Of a DNA stretch of 64,000 nucleotides, positions 43,964 through 53,551 are shown one piece after another (position 1 is the stretch's first letter; each line of letters starts with the position of its first letter). Below the pieces are notes generated by a model. That model was not told where the DNA came from. It searched no databases and saw only the letters and a list, made by a program, of their open reading frames with translations. Where the stretch lies: the NCBI RefSeq assembly GCF_001648775.1, contig NZ_LVEJ01000026.1:62001-126000 (forward strand), written 5' to 3'. The position numbers were made by a program, and so were the translations under genes. The stretch is from Pseudomonas fluorescens. Lineage in GTDB: Bacteria > Pseudomonadota > Gammaproteobacteria > Pseudomonadales > Pseudomonadaceae.

Positions 43964-45051
43964 ACACCGCACCCTCCCCGACTGCCGCGCTGCCGATCAT
44001 TCATTTGCTCAGCAGCGGCGGCTTCTATGGGGCCGAGCGCATGTTGCTGGATCATTGTCTGGCGACGCCGGGGCAGCATCAGGTGCTGTTTCTCGACGCG
44101 CCGCCAGAACTGATCGCGCGCTTTCGTGAGGCTGGGGTGGATTGTCGCGGCTGTGCCGGGCTGGGGGATTTGCTGCGGCACTTGCGTCAGCGTCGCGGTG
44201 AAAAGCCGCTGATCAATACGCACAATTTCAAAGGGCTGTTGTTCGGTTGGGTCGGGGCGACGCTGTTGCGCCTGCCGCTGGTGATCACCCAGCACGGTTT
44301 TACGCCGCGCAGCCGCAAGCAGAAGTTCTACACCTGGCTGAGCCTGCAACTGTGCCGCACGGCGTCGGTGGATCGGGTGGTCTGCGTGGCGGAAAGTATT
44401 GCCGCGCTGCACCGTCAGGCCAGCGTCCGGGCGGAAAAATTGCAGGTGATTCCCAACGGCTTGCCGGCCGCTGCGGCCATGGTGCCGGATGCCGATCGGC
44501 AACGCTGGCTGGCCGGATATGTTGGCCGTTTGAGCAGCGAGAAAGGCCCGGATCTGTTTCTCGATGCCTTGATCCCACTGTGTCACCAGCATCCGCAACT
44601 GGATGCGGTGATGCTCGGCGATGGCCCGGAACGCGAGGCGTTGCAAGCGCGGATCGACCGCACCGGTTTGCAGCAGCGCATTCGTTTGCCCGGCTACCAA
44701 GTCGCCATGCAACCGTGGTGGCAGCAACTCGATGCGCTGGTGATCAGCTCGCGCACCGAAGGCACACCGATGATTTTGCTCGAAGCCATGCAGGCCGGGG
44801 TGCCGGTGGTGGCGTTCGCGGTTGGCGGGATTCCCGATGTGCTGGAACACCGGCACAACGGCTTGCTTGCCACGCCCGCCGACAGCGCGGACCTCGCCCG
44901 CCAGCTCGACACTTTGCTGAGCGAGCCGAAACTGGCCCGGCAATTGCGCGACAACGCAAAACGCACGCAACAGGATCGCTACGACCTCAAGGCCCTGGCC
45001 GAACGCTGGTCGCAGCTGTACATCCGCACGGCACGGGAGGCACGCGCATGA
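43960..45051 (+). CDS. Family 4 glycosyltransferase (TTG start)
   Basis: This 363-residue protein is a GT-B fold enzyme: N-terminal IIHLLSSGGFYGAERMLL, and C-terminal YVGRLSSEKGPDLFLDAL, VMLGDGPEREAL and the donor-binding EGTPMILLEAMQAGVPVV. It adds one sugar of the repeat unit. Homology starts well before the first ATG (44041), so the TTG at 43960, overlapping the previous stop, is the only suitable start. The weak start would lower its synthesis relative to neighbours. Confidence 0.9.
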   Translation: MNTAPSPTAALPIIHLLSSGGFYGAERMLLDHCLATPGQHQVLFLDAPPELIARFREAGVDCRGCAGLGDLLRHLRQRRGEKPLINTHNFKGLLFGWVGATLLRLPLVITQHGFTPRSRKQKFYTWLSLQLCRTASVDRVVCVAESIAALHRQASVRAEKLQVIPNGLPAAAAMVPDADRQRWLAGYVGRLSSEKGPDLFLDALIPLCHQHPQLDAVMLGDGPEREALQARIDRTGLQQRIRLPGYQVAMQPWWQQLDALVISSRTEGTPMILLEAMQAGVPVVAFAVGGIPDVLEHRHNGLLATPADSADLARQLDTLLSEPKLARQLRDNAKRTQQDRYDLKALAERWSQLYIRTAREARA

Positions 45052-46421
45052 TTTTCCCGCTCTCGATCGTCAGTTTGCTCGGTCTGGTCTGCATCGCTTT
45101 GTTGGCCAGCCCTTATCCGTATCTGGCGCCGGGTGCGGTGCTCGGCCTGGTGGGTTTCGCGGTGTTGTACCGCAAACCGACCTGGGGCCTGCTCGGGATT
45201 GCCGCGCTGGTGCCGTTTGAAGGCTTCTTCAAGGACAGCTCATTGTCCGGGAGCAAGCTCATCGGGGCGTCGCTGGCGGTGATTCTGATGCTGCAACTGG
45301 CGCTGCACCAGATTCCCTCGGAGCGCCTGCGCAGCAATATCTGGCGCTACTTGATCTGGTTCATGGTTCTGTACTTCCTCAGTCTGCTCAACACCGATGA
45401 CATGGGCATGTCGCTCGGCCATTTGCGTGAACTCAGTGTGGGTTTGATTCTGTTTGTCATCACCCTGTTGATCGGCCGCGAGTTGAACCTCGACCTGTTC
45501 GCCCGCCTCGTCACTCTTGCCGTCAGCACCACGTGTGCGATGGCGATGTTTTCGACCAAATTCCAGGATCAGGGCCGCGCCGCCGGTTTGCTCGAAGACC
45601 CTAACGCGTTCGCCCTGCTGATCGCGTTTGCCGTGCCGATGGGGCTGTTTTTGGTGATCCGCAGCCCGAACCTGTTGCACCGCTTGTTCTGGGGTGGATG
45701 CTGCCTGCTGTTGCTTGGCGGTATGACTAAAACCGAATCGCGCTCCGGTTTGGTGGTACTCGCGTTGAGCCTGTTGATCGGCTGCTGGCATTACCGCACG
45801 CAACTGACCCGGATTCGCCCTCGCCATTTGGGTTTTGCCATGCTCGGCGCGGCCATCGTGATTCCGCTGGCGATCTACGCGATGCCGGCCGGTTACCTCG
45901 CGCGCATCCAGTCACTGAGCGTATTGAGCGCCGGCGCCAAGGGCCACAATGACGAATCCCTCGGCCGTCGCGCCTCGTACATCGTCGTCGGCAGCCAGAT
46001 GATCCGCGAGAACCCGCTGCTCGGCTCCGGCCCCGGCACCTTCCCACTGCACTACGCGACCACCGGTTACGCCAAGGCGTTTTCCGCCAACCGCAAGATC
46101 GGCGACCTCTATCGCCGGGCGCACAACACGTATCTGGAAATCTTCAGTGAACTCGGCGTGCCTGCCGGGCTGTTGTTCGTCGGCATGCTCGGCCTCGGTT
46201 TGTACAACCTGATTCGCGCCCGCGCTGCGTGGATGTTGCGCCGCGATGCGTATCAGGCGGATCTGATGACGCACCTCGGCGTGAGTTTCCTGTCGCTGAC
46301 CCTGTTCCTGATGTTCCTCAGCGCACCGAACCAGAAATACGTGTGGATCATGCTCGCGCTGACCAGCGTGCTGCGCCTGAAAGCCGAGCAAGCAGCGCTG
46401 ACCACGGAGGCCAGGGCATGA
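45048..46421 (+). CDS. Wzy-type polymerase / O-antigen ligase family
   Basis: This 458-residue protein has about ten membrane helices and a large periplasmic loop (about 285-365) with GRRASYIVVGSQMIRENP, LLGSGPGTFP and RAHNTYLEIFSELG, the pattern of the O-antigen ligase/Wzy polymerase superfamily. With a flippase, OPX and chain-length protein in the same cluster, it is most likely the polymerase that joins repeat units in the periplasm. ATG 45048 follows GGGAGG; four-base overlaps at both ends suggest coupled translation. Confidence 0.9.
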   Translation: MIFPLSIVSLLGLVCIALLASPYPYLAPGAVLGLVGFAVLYRKPTWGLLGIAALVPFEGFFKDSSLSGSKLIGASLAVILMLQLALHQIPSERLRSNIWRYLIWFMVLYFLSLLNTDDMGMSLGHLRELSVGLILFVITLLIGRELNLDLFARLVTLAVSTTCAMAMFSTKFQDQGRAAGLLEDPNAFALLIAFAVPMGLFLVIRSPNLLHRLFWGGCCLLLLGGMTKTESRSGLVVLALSLLIGCWHYRTQLTRIRPRHLGFAMLGAAIVIPLAIYAMPAGYLARIQSLSVLSAGAKGHNDESLGRRASYIVVGSQMIRENPLLGSGPGTFPLHYATTGYAKAFSANRKIGDLYRRAHNTYLEIFSELGVPAGLLFVGMLGLGLYNLIRARAAWMLRRDAYQADLMTHLGVSFLSLTLFLMFLSAPNQKYVWIMLALTSVLRLKAEQAALTTEARA

Positions 46422-47386
46422 GCCGGATCAGCATCGTCATCCCGATGTTCAACGAGGCCAGGCATATTGGCCGGACCTTGCTCGCCGCGCAAAAAGCCGC
46501 GTTCGCCGCCAATGTCGAATGTGAGCTGATCGTCGTCGACAACGGCTCAAGCGATGATGGCCCGCACATTGCCCGCCAGTTCGGGGCGCAAGTGCTGGAG
46601 CTGCCGGGGTTGTTGATCGGCACGCTGCGCAATCGCGGCACGGCCATTGCCAGCGGTGAATGGCTGGCGTTCATCGATGCCGACATCGAAATGCCCGAAG
46701 ACTGGCTGAAGCCGTTGTTCGACATCGAGGCCAGTGGTCAGGCCGACGTCTTCGCGCTGGATCTGCACACCCCCGCCGAAGCGCCGTGGTACGCCACAGC
46801 GTGGCAAAAACGCACGTTGCGTGTGTCTTCGCAAACCTCCCACGCCGTGGATTGGCTGCCCAGTGCCAACCTGCTGATGCGCCGTCGCTGGTTCGACAAG
46901 GTCGGCGGTTTCAACGAAAGCCTGCGCACCGGTGAGGACAAGGAATTCACCCTGCGCCTGCACGAACACGGCGCACGACTGCTGTCGATCAACAACAGCG
47001 TCGCCTTGCACTGGGGCTACGAAATGAACTGGCGTGAGTGGATGGGCAAGGAAATGTGGCGCCAGGGCAGTCATCTGCAACTGCTGCGCACCCACGGTTT
47101 CAGCCTGCGCCTGCTGCGCTTTCCGATGCTGTCACTGTTTGTGTGGTTGCTGGATTTTCTGGCGATCTCGGCGCTGCTCGACGGCTTCCCGCATCACGCG
47201 GCGATCATGGTCGCGATTACCAGCGTGCCGGGGCTGGTGCTTAGCCTGCGCCAGAGCGCCAAACACCACGATATAGGCCTGACCCTGCAACTGTGGGGCC
47301 TGCACTGGGTACGTCTGCACCTGGCCGGCGCCGCGTTCATCTTGAGTCTGTGTCATTGGAACGCCAGGAGGCCTGCCCGTGGCTGA
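46418..47386 (+). CDS. Family 2 glycosyltransferase, membrane-associated
   Basis: This 322-residue enzyme has a GT2 domain (VIPMFNEARHIGRTL, VVDNGSSDDGP, FIDADIEMPEDWL, GEDKEFTLRL) and hydrophobic C-terminal segments (about 232-265 and 305-320). It should transfer a sugar on the cytoplasmic face to the lipid-linked intermediate. It overlaps the polymerase gene by four bases (ATGA) and the next gene by eight. Confidence 0.91.
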   Translation: MSRISIVIPMFNEARHIGRTLLAAQKAAFAANVECELIVVDNGSSDDGPHIARQFGAQVLELPGLLIGTLRNRGTAIASGEWLAFIDADIEMPEDWLKPLFDIEASGQADVFALDLHTPAEAPWYATAWQKRTLRVSSQTSHAVDWLPSANLLMRRRWFDKVGGFNESLRTGEDKEFTLRLHEHGARLLSINNSVALHWGYEMNWREWMGKEMWRQGSHLQLLRTHGFSLRLLRFPMLSLFVWLLDFLAISALLDGFPHHAAIMVAITSVPGLVLSLRQSAKHHDIGLTLQLWGLHWVRLHLAGAAFILSLCHWNARRPARG

Positions 47387-48515
47387 GTTCATTTTCTGGA
47401 TGTGCCTGTTGCTGCCGGTTTACGCCTACGTCGGCTACCCGCTGCTGCTGACGATTCTGGCGCCATTGTTCCCGGCCTGGCGTCATACACCGGCACCGCC
47501 GCTGAACGTCAGCATCGTGATTGCCGCGCACAATGAAGCGCGGCACATCGAACACAAATTGCGCACGTTGCTGGCGCAGGATTATCAGCCGGCAACCCTG
47601 CAGATCATTCTCGCCAGCGATGGCTCGACCGATGACACCGTGGCGTGCGCGCACAAGATCGTTGATCCGCGTATCACCGTGCTCGACCTGCCACGCCAGG
47701 GCAAAGCCGCGACACTGAATGCCGGCGTTGCCTTGAGCACGGGCGATATTCTGGTGTTCACCGACGCCGACAACCAATGGTCGCGCGAGACCCTCGGTTA
47801 TCTGCTCGCGCCGTTGAATGATCCCAACGTCGGCGGTTGCGCCGGGCACATGGTTATCCCCGTGACCGGCGGCGGCTTGAGCGTTGGCGACAGTCTCTAT
47901 CGGCATTACGAAGGCTGGCTGCGCCGGGTCGAGAACCGCACCGGTTGCATGGTTTCCGCCGACGGTGCTCTGCTCGCCTTGCGCCGCGAGTTGTTCCAGA
48001 ACGTGCCGGCCGAGGTCAACGACGACTTTTTTATCAGCACCTGCGCGCCGGTTGCGCACAAACGCATCGTCTATGTGCCGGAAGCGCAAGTGATTGACCA
48101 TGGCGTCGATGAGGCGGACAAACAATTCCGCCGCCGTCAACGCGTCACCGTCGGCGGTCTGCAAAGCCTCGCGCAGCGCCGTGAGCTGCTCAATCCGCTG
48201 AAATATGGCCTGTATTCGATTGCCTTGATCAGCCACAAACTGATCCGCCGACTGGCGCCGATCCTGTTGCTGCCGCTGTTGCTGAGCAACTTCTGGCTGT
48301 GGGACGACCACGGTTTCTATCGCCTGGCCCTGATCGCGCAATTGTTCGGCTACGCCATCGCGATTGCCGGGCTGCTGGATTCGCAACACCGTTTGCCGAA
48401 ACCCTTCCGCCTCGCCGCGTTTCTGCTGGTCACCCTCGCCGGGATGAGTCTCGGCCTGTGGCAGTTCCTGCGCGGTCAGCGGTATGCCCAGTGGAATCCG
48501 GAACAGAACCGTTAA
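47379..48515 (+). CDS. Family 2 glycosyltransferase (GTG start)
   Basis: This 378-residue enzyme has an N-terminal helix (FIFWMCLLLPVYAYVGY), a GT2 catalytic domain (VSIVIAAHNEARHIEHK, ASDGSTDDTVA, FTDADNQWSRE, DDFFIST, then RRRQRVTVGGLQSL as the QRRW-like motif) and two to four C-terminal helices, like processive GT2 enzymes such as IcaA or HyaD relatives. GTG 47379 has AGGAGG at ideal spacing. It is the second GT2 of the cluster. Confidence 0.91.
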   Translation: MAEFIFWMCLLLPVYAYVGYPLLLTILAPLFPAWRHTPAPPLNVSIVIAAHNEARHIEHKLRTLLAQDYQPATLQIILASDGSTDDTVACAHKIVDPRITVLDLPRQGKAATLNAGVALSTGDILVFTDADNQWSRETLGYLLAPLNDPNVGGCAGHMVIPVTGGGLSVGDSLYRHYEGWLRRVENRTGCMVSADGALLALRRELFQNVPAEVNDDFFISTCAPVAHKRIVYVPEAQVIDHGVDEADKQFRRRQRVTVGGLQSLAQRRELLNPLKYGLYSIALISHKLIRRLAPILLLPLLLSNFWLWDDHGFYRLALIAQLFGYAIAIAGLLDSQHRLPKPFRLAAFLLVTLAGMSLGLWQFLRGQRYAQWNPEQNR

Positions 48516-48528
48516 GAGGAGCGAAGCC

Positions 48529-49530
48529 ATGGCGATCAAACAATTACTCAAACGCACCAGTGGCTGGCTCTATCTCAACTCTTCCGTGGGCCGCAACCAG
48601 TTGCACGGCGCCGGAGTGATTTTGATGTTGCACCGGGTGCTGGCCAACGACCGCGCCGCCGACCTGCCGCACCGCAACGAACTCTGCGTCGGGCCGAAAG
48701 CCTTCGAGCATTTGCTGGTGTGGCTGCGCAAGCATTTCGATTGCGTGCCGCTGATGGAAATCCTCCAGCCCAACTCACTGCGTACCGAACGTCCACGGGT
48801 GGCGCTGACCTTCGATGACGGCTGGCGCGACAACGCGGTCAACGCTTTCCCGCTGCTGCAAAAACATCAGGTGCCGGCGAGTATTTTTCTCTCCACCGAT
48901 TTCATCGGCAGCCGTCAGCGCTTCTGGTGGGAGAGCCTGGGCGAAACCCTGTGGGGCAGCCATGGCGACAAGGCGCGGATGCATTTGATCGAATGCCTGC
49001 ACGCGATGCACCACCCGTTGCCGGTGTTGCTCGACGACATCGATGTCGACCGCCGCAGCCTGGCGCTGCTGCATTACCTGCAAGGGCTGAAGAGCATTGA
49101 TCCGCAGGAGCTGGAACGGCTGACCGACGAATGCCCACAAGAGTCGCAACCACAGGCGCTGGACTGGCATCAGGTGCGCGCGCTGGAAGCTTCCGGGCTG
49201 GTGCGTTTCGGCCCGCACGGCGCCAGTCACGCGATTCTCACCGGCCTCGACGATGTGCGCCTGGACGAAGAAATCAGTCGCAGCCGCGATGCCCTGCACA
49301 ACGGCTGCAACCGGCCGCTGCCGGTGTATTGCTACCCCAATGGCGACAACGATCAACGCGTGCGACAACAGATCGCCAGCCATGACTACCCGTTTGCGCT
49401 GGGCACCGGCACCGGCATTTATCGCGGCGAAGGCGATCCGCTGAACCTGCCGCGGTTCGGCGTCAGCCAGCGCACCGCGCGCAATCCGGAGTTGCTGTCG
49501 TGGCGGATTTTTCGCGGGGCGCGGCCATGA
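48529..49530 (+). CDS. Polysaccharide deacetylase (NodB domain)
   Basis: This 333-residue protein has the NodB fold: LTFDDGWRDNAV (first motif, near residue 98), VPASIFLSTDFIG, and the metal-binding HGASH (second motif). The insertion between them (SLGETLWGSHGDKARMHLIE...) is typical of the larger family 4 esterases used in exopolysaccharide clusters. No signal peptide is seen, so it may act on lipid-linked intermediates in the cytoplasm. The start at 48529 follows AAGAGGAG. It would remove N- or O-acetyl groups. Confidence 0.9.
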   Translation: MAIKQLLKRTSGWLYLNSSVGRNQLHGAGVILMLHRVLANDRAADLPHRNELCVGPKAFEHLLVWLRKHFDCVPLMEILQPNSLRTERPRVALTFDDGWRDNAVNAFPLLQKHQVPASIFLSTDFIGSRQRFWWESLGETLWGSHGDKARMHLIECLHAMHHPLPVLLDDIDVDRRSLALLHYLQGLKSIDPQELERLTDECPQESQPQALDWHQVRALEASGLVRFGPHGASHAILTGLDDVRLDEEISRSRDALHNGCNRPLPVYCYPNGDNDQRVRQQIASHDYPFALGTGTGIYRGEGDPLNLPRFGVSQRTARNPELLSWRIFRGARP

Positions 49531-50834
49531 GCCGAGGTCACTACCTCAAACATTTGGCGCTGAGCATGGGCACCAAACTGGCGATGATCGCCCTGCGTTT
49601 GCTGCGCAACGTGTTGCTGGCGCGGATTCTCGGGCCGAGTGAGCGCGGGCTGTTTGCGCTGCTCAGCACCCTGCCGGACTTGATCAGTGCGGCCACCAGT
49701 GGCGGCTTGAATTCGGCGGTCGGTTATCAGGCAGCCAAGCAACGGCCGATGGGGTTGTTGCTCAGTCAGGTGTTGGTGTTCGGCTGTCTGCTCGCGGCGT
49801 TGCTGACCTTGCTGGTGGTGGCATTGGTGCGCGAATTCGGCACTGAGCTGGATATAACCATGCAGCTTGGCTTACTCGCCTGGCTGTTGCTGCTGGCGGT
49901 GCCGTTGACCGTTTTGAAAAGCGGCTTGCTGACGCTGCACAACGCTTCGGGTGGCGTGGTTGCGTTCAATGCCCTGCGTCTGGTCGAGTCGCTGGCGCCG
50001 CTGATGCTGTTTCTCGCGCTGTTCTGGATGTGGAAAAGCGCTGCCCTCGAAGCTGCGCTGATCAGTTGGCTGGCCGGCATCAGCCTGGTGGTGCTGGTCG
50101 GTTGGGTCTGGCTCAAACGGGCGCAACCGTTGCAGTTGCAATGGGATCGCGCCAGCCAGAAAGAACTGCTGCGCTACAGCGCGCGCAGCCATCCGGACCT
50201 GCTCTTCCAGCAAGTGATCCTGCGTTCGGATTACCTATTTATCGGCGCCCTGCTCGGCAGCACCGCGCTCGGCCATTACGCGATGGCGAGCGCCGCCGCC
50301 GAATTACTGCTGATCGTCCCGGAGGCGGTGACCACGCCGCTGATGAAACGCCTGCTGCAACAAGACGAAGGCATGGACAAAGTCACGCCGCTGGCCCTGC
50401 GCTTGACCGCCACGGTGATGCTCGGCGCCTGCCTGACCATGGCGGTGATTGGCGAATGGCTGATTGTCACGCTGTTTGGTGCAGCGTACCAACCTGCATA
50501 TCCAGCGCTGCTCGCCTTGCTGCCGGGGCTGTTGGGATTGTGCTACGCGAGCATCTTGCGGCTGGATCTGCTGGGCAAGAATCGTCCCGGCACGGTGTCG
50601 TTGCTGATGGGTCTGGGCGCCCTGCTCAATCTCGCTTTGAACCTGGTGATGATTCCGGCTTACGGCATTGTCGGCGCAGCGGCCGCGTCGTCGATTGCCT
50701 ATCTGGCGGTGACCGTGGCGATGCTGGTGTTGTACTGCCGTTTGAGCGGCGTACCGTTCTGGCAAACCCTGATTATCCTGCCCCGCGACGTCACGCCGAT
50801 GTGGCTGATGCTGCAACGCCGGAAAACCGCATGA
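49527..50834 (+). CDS. Wzx-type flippase (MATE/PST superfamily)
   Basis: This 435-residue protein has about 12 membrane helices and begins LALSMGTKLAMIALRLLRNVLLARILGPSERGLFAL, the usual N-terminal pattern of polysaccharide flippases. It should turn the lipid-linked repeat unit to the periplasm for the Wzy-type polymerase. ATG 49527 overlaps the deacetylase end by four bases; the stop overlaps the next start. Confidence 0.92.
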   Translation: MSRGHYLKHLALSMGTKLAMIALRLLRNVLLARILGPSERGLFALLSTLPDLISAATSGGLNSAVGYQAAKQRPMGLLLSQVLVFGCLLAALLTLLVVALVREFGTELDITMQLGLLAWLLLLAVPLTVLKSGLLTLHNASGGVVAFNALRLVESLAPLMLFLALFWMWKSAALEAALISWLAGISLVVLVGWVWLKRAQPLQLQWDRASQKELLRYSARSHPDLLFQQVILRSDYLFIGALLGSTALGHYAMASAAAELLLIVPEAVTTPLMKRLLQQDEGMDKVTPLALRLTATVMLGACLTMAVIGEWLIVTLFGAAYQPAYPALLALLPGLLGLCYASILRLDLLGKNRPGTVSLLMGLGALLNLALNLVMIPAYGIVGAAAASSIAYLAVTVAMLVLYCRLSGVPFWQTLIILPRDVTPMWLMLQRRKTA

Positions 50835-52750
50835 AAGGCCTGGCCCTGCTGCTCGGTCTCGGCCTGTCGCTGGACGCCTTTGCCGCGTCGATGCGTTGGG
50901 GCGAGATTCGCGATGGCAGTCTGTATCTGCAAGCGGATAGGCCGGACACGGTGACCGTGCGCTGGACGCCGGCGTGGCAGGCTGAGGCCAATGAAGAGCA
51001 TCTGTATCTGCTCGATGGCCAGGGCAAACTGGCGGGTGATCGGTTTATAAAATCCAGTGAAGTGCGTGGCACTCAGAGCTGGCCGCTGTTGCCCGGCGCA
51101 GCCAGTTATCGACTGGAAATTCCCGGCTACAGCTTCCGCAATTATCGCGTCGAACATGATGAGCGTACGGTCGCGTTGTTCGCCCCGGCGAAAGTGCATT
51201 TCAGCGCCGATACGCACAATGGCGATGAACTGTATTTCAAAGTCGCGCCGGGGGAGCACGCGGTGCTGGCCGGCAAGTTTCATGGTGGCGTCAGTGGTTT
51301 GCAGGCGCAGCGCGTCGGCGACGATCAGCAACTGACGCTGGCGCTGAAACCCTATCGCGCCTATTGGCAGTTCGATCAGGTCGCCCTGCCGGTCAGCGAA
51401 CGCGAACAAGTCTGGCGCCTGCGTCTGCAAGGCAGCGGCAAAGCGGCGTTCTGGCTGGATGGCACGGCGAACCTGTTTGCGCAGAATCCGCAGCAACTGA
51501 AAGCGCTGCGCGAAGACGCCGGGCAAACCCGTTTGACTCTGCACGACAAAGTCCTCGGGCGCACGCCGGATCTGGGCATCGCCCTGCCCTACGTGATGCC
51601 GCCGCCCGCCAGCCATGCCGCGCTGGATGCGCTGAAACCGACGGCGGCGAGTTACTACAGCTTTGTCGATGTGACGGCGAAGAATCCGCACTTCGAAGAT
51701 GCGTTCCGCAAGATCTATCAGGAGCGCTTCGGCATCAAGCAGGACATCACCCTGCTGGCCGGCAGTCAGCGTCAGGCGGATTTGCGCGCTGATGTGCAAA
51801 GCAACAGCGGCCTCGACGCGTGGCTGGCCGGGACGCGGGCGCTCGGTGGCAAAGGCACGCATTACATTGGCTTTGCCGACGAGCCGAACCTCAATTACTC
51901 CAGCTACGCGCAATATCAGGCGATTTTCGCCAGCATGGCCCGGCAGGTGCGCAGCGATCCGGCGAATGCCAAGGCTGGCGTGCGCATCGCCATGCCGGCC
52001 AGTTCGCGGCTGGTCAACGGGCCCTTCGCCGACAACGCGGCGGGCAAGCGCGGGATCGATTGGGCGCGGCGTTTGCTCAGCGAATCCGGCGATCAGGTCG
52101 ATGCACTGGCGTGGCACGAATGGATGATCCGTGACCTGCTCGCCACCCGCGTCTACCGTGACAGTGTGCGCCGCGCCGCCGACCTCGTTGGCCTCGACGG
52201 CAAAGGTCAGCCGCGCAAAGCCTTGCTGCTCGATCAGACCAATCTGTCCAGCGGCTCCAGCCTCAGCCCCTACGATCAGGAAACCCACTACGCTTCGCTG
52301 TGGTGGGCGTCGGTGGTGATCAACGCTTCGCAGGATGGCTTGCTGAGCATGCTCAACTGGTTCCAGGCGGCCGATGAGCCACAGTATCCCAAGGGAATGT
52401 TGCGGGTCTTGGGCGACGATCGTTTCGAACTGAAACCGGTCGGTCTGGCCCAGCAGTTCATTGCCCAACACTGGCTGCATCAGGTGTTGTGGCTGGAAAA
52501 CGATGCGTTTGAAGTCGATGTGCTGGCGATGGCCGGCGACGCTCAGCGTGGCCTGCTCGGCGTCAACAAAGGCACGCGTTTGCAACGGGTGGATTTGAGC
52601 GGTGCGAAATGCCCACTGAACAACGGCGCCCTGCGCTACTTCGGCGCCGATAATCGCAGCCGCGACGCACCATTTGCCTGCCGCGATGGACGCGTCAGCT
52701 TTGATTTGCCAGGGCAGACCTTGTTTGCACTTAGCTGGATCGCGTCATGA
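50831..52750 (+). CDS. Exported glycoside hydrolase-like protein of the polysaccharide cluster
   Basis: This 639-residue protein has a signal peptide (MKGLALLLGLGLSLDAFAA), a beta-sandwich-like N-terminal part (20-230) and a probable TIM-barrel part (about 250-560). IGFADEPNLNYSSYA resembles the acid/base loop (E-P-N) of clan GH-A hydrolases such as GH39. The expected second catalytic Glu is not clear: the candidate strand reads KALLLDQTNLSSG. WHEWMIRDLL precedes it. It may trim the polymer in the periplasm or be an inactive binding protein. ATG 50831 overlaps the flippase end by four bases. Confidence 0.75.
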   Translation: MKGLALLLGLGLSLDAFAASMRWGEIRDGSLYLQADRPDTVTVRWTPAWQAEANEEHLYLLDGQGKLAGDRFIKSSEVRGTQSWPLLPGAASYRLEIPGYSFRNYRVEHDERTVALFAPAKVHFSADTHNGDELYFKVAPGEHAVLAGKFHGGVSGLQAQRVGDDQQLTLALKPYRAYWQFDQVALPVSEREQVWRLRLQGSGKAAFWLDGTANLFAQNPQQLKALREDAGQTRLTLHDKVLGRTPDLGIALPYVMPPPASHAALDALKPTAASYYSFVDVTAKNPHFEDAFRKIYQERFGIKQDITLLAGSQRQADLRADVQSNSGLDAWLAGTRALGGKGTHYIGFADEPNLNYSSYAQYQAIFASMARQVRSDPANAKAGVRIAMPASSRLVNGPFADNAAGKRGIDWARRLLSESGDQVDALAWHEWMIRDLLATRVYRDSVRRAADLVGLDGKGQPRKALLLDQTNLSSGSSLSPYDQETHYASLWWASVVINASQDGLLSMLNWFQAADEPQYPKGMLRVLGDDRFELKPVGLAQQFIAQHWLHQVLWLENDAFEVDVLAMAGDAQRGLLGVNKGTRLQRVDLSGAKCPLNNGALRYFGADNRSRDAPFACRDGRVSFDLPGQTLFALSWIAS

Positions 52751-52791
52751 AGCCAATTCCGATTATCAGAACATGTAAGGCGAACATCGAT

Positions 52792-52823
52792 CTGTGGCGA
52801 GGGAGCTTGCTCCCGCGCCACAG
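52792..52823. repeat. REP-like palindrome inside the polysaccharide cluster
   Basis: A near-perfect hairpin (CTGTGGCGAGGGAGC / GCTCCCGCGCCACAG) lies in the 107-base gap between 52750 and 52858. It is the only REP inside the 17-gene run and may reduce expression of the four genes behind it. Confidence 0.85.
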
Positions 52824-52857
52824 TCGTTCGCTTTGCCGGAACGCCGGAGTAAGCACA

Positions 52858-53547
52858 ATGGGCATCGTCAGCAAACTCAACCAACACATCAAACAGAAAG
52901 GCCTGCGCGCGACCCTCGCGAAAGCGTGGAAGCACTGCATCTTTTCCCATCAGGAACTGCTGTGGATGGAGCGCGATCTGGTCAGCCCGGTGCCGCCGCA
53001 CAGCCTCAAACCCTACCCGCCGCTGCGGGTGGTGAAAATTACGCCAGACAACGCCAGCGCCTTCGCCCGTTACTTCGGCGACCGCGTCGGCACCATGGCC
53101 GAACTGGCCAACGAGGGTCACACCGGGCACATGCACCTGGACGATCAGGGTGATGCCGTGGCGTTTATCTGGGGCAGTTCGCGCGACTATTTCGACCGCC
53201 ATTACTACGGCTGCATGTTCCCGGTGAAACCCGGCGAGTTCTTCGAATTCGGCGGTGAGCTGACCCGCGCCTATTGGGGCACCGAGCTGTCGGTGGACCT
53301 GCAACTGGAGCTGTGGAAAGCCATGGCCGCGCAAGGTTGCGACAAGGTCGTCGACGTCTGCGAGTTCCACAACATCCCGGCGCTCAAACTGCACCTGCGC
53401 ATGGGCTACACCGAGCAAAACCGCATCATGAATGTGTACACCCTGTTCGGTCGCTGGCGCTTCTACCGCGAAAGTCGCTACAGCGGCTCGCGTCTGGATG
53501 CGTTGCGCAAACCGTCCCGTCCACCCGTTACAGCCACGGCGGCCTGA
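52858..53547 (+). CDS. GNAT-like acyltransferase, paralog 1
   Basis: This 229-residue protein has a short N-terminal part shared with its paralog (QKGLRATLAKAWKHCIFS, ELLWMERDLVSPVPPH) and a region with an acetyl-CoA-type fold ending in HNIPALKLHLRMGY, the usual GNAT acceptor-end motif. It is about 70 percent similar by eye to the gene at 55614. It probably acylates a sugar intermediate of the polymer. GGAG lies upstream of ATG 52858; the frame extends upstream without a ribosome site. Confidence 0.83.
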   Translation: MGIVSKLNQHIKQKGLRATLAKAWKHCIFSHQELLWMERDLVSPVPPHSLKPYPPLRVVKITPDNASAFARYFGDRVGTMAELANEGHTGHMHLDDQGDAVAFIWGSSRDYFDRHYYGCMFPVKPGEFFEFGGELTRAYWGTELSVDLQLELWKAMAAQGCDKVVDVCEFHNIPALKLHLRMGYTEQNRIMNVYTLFGRWRFYRESRYSGSRLDALRKPSRPPVTATAA

Positions 53548-53551
53548 GCCT

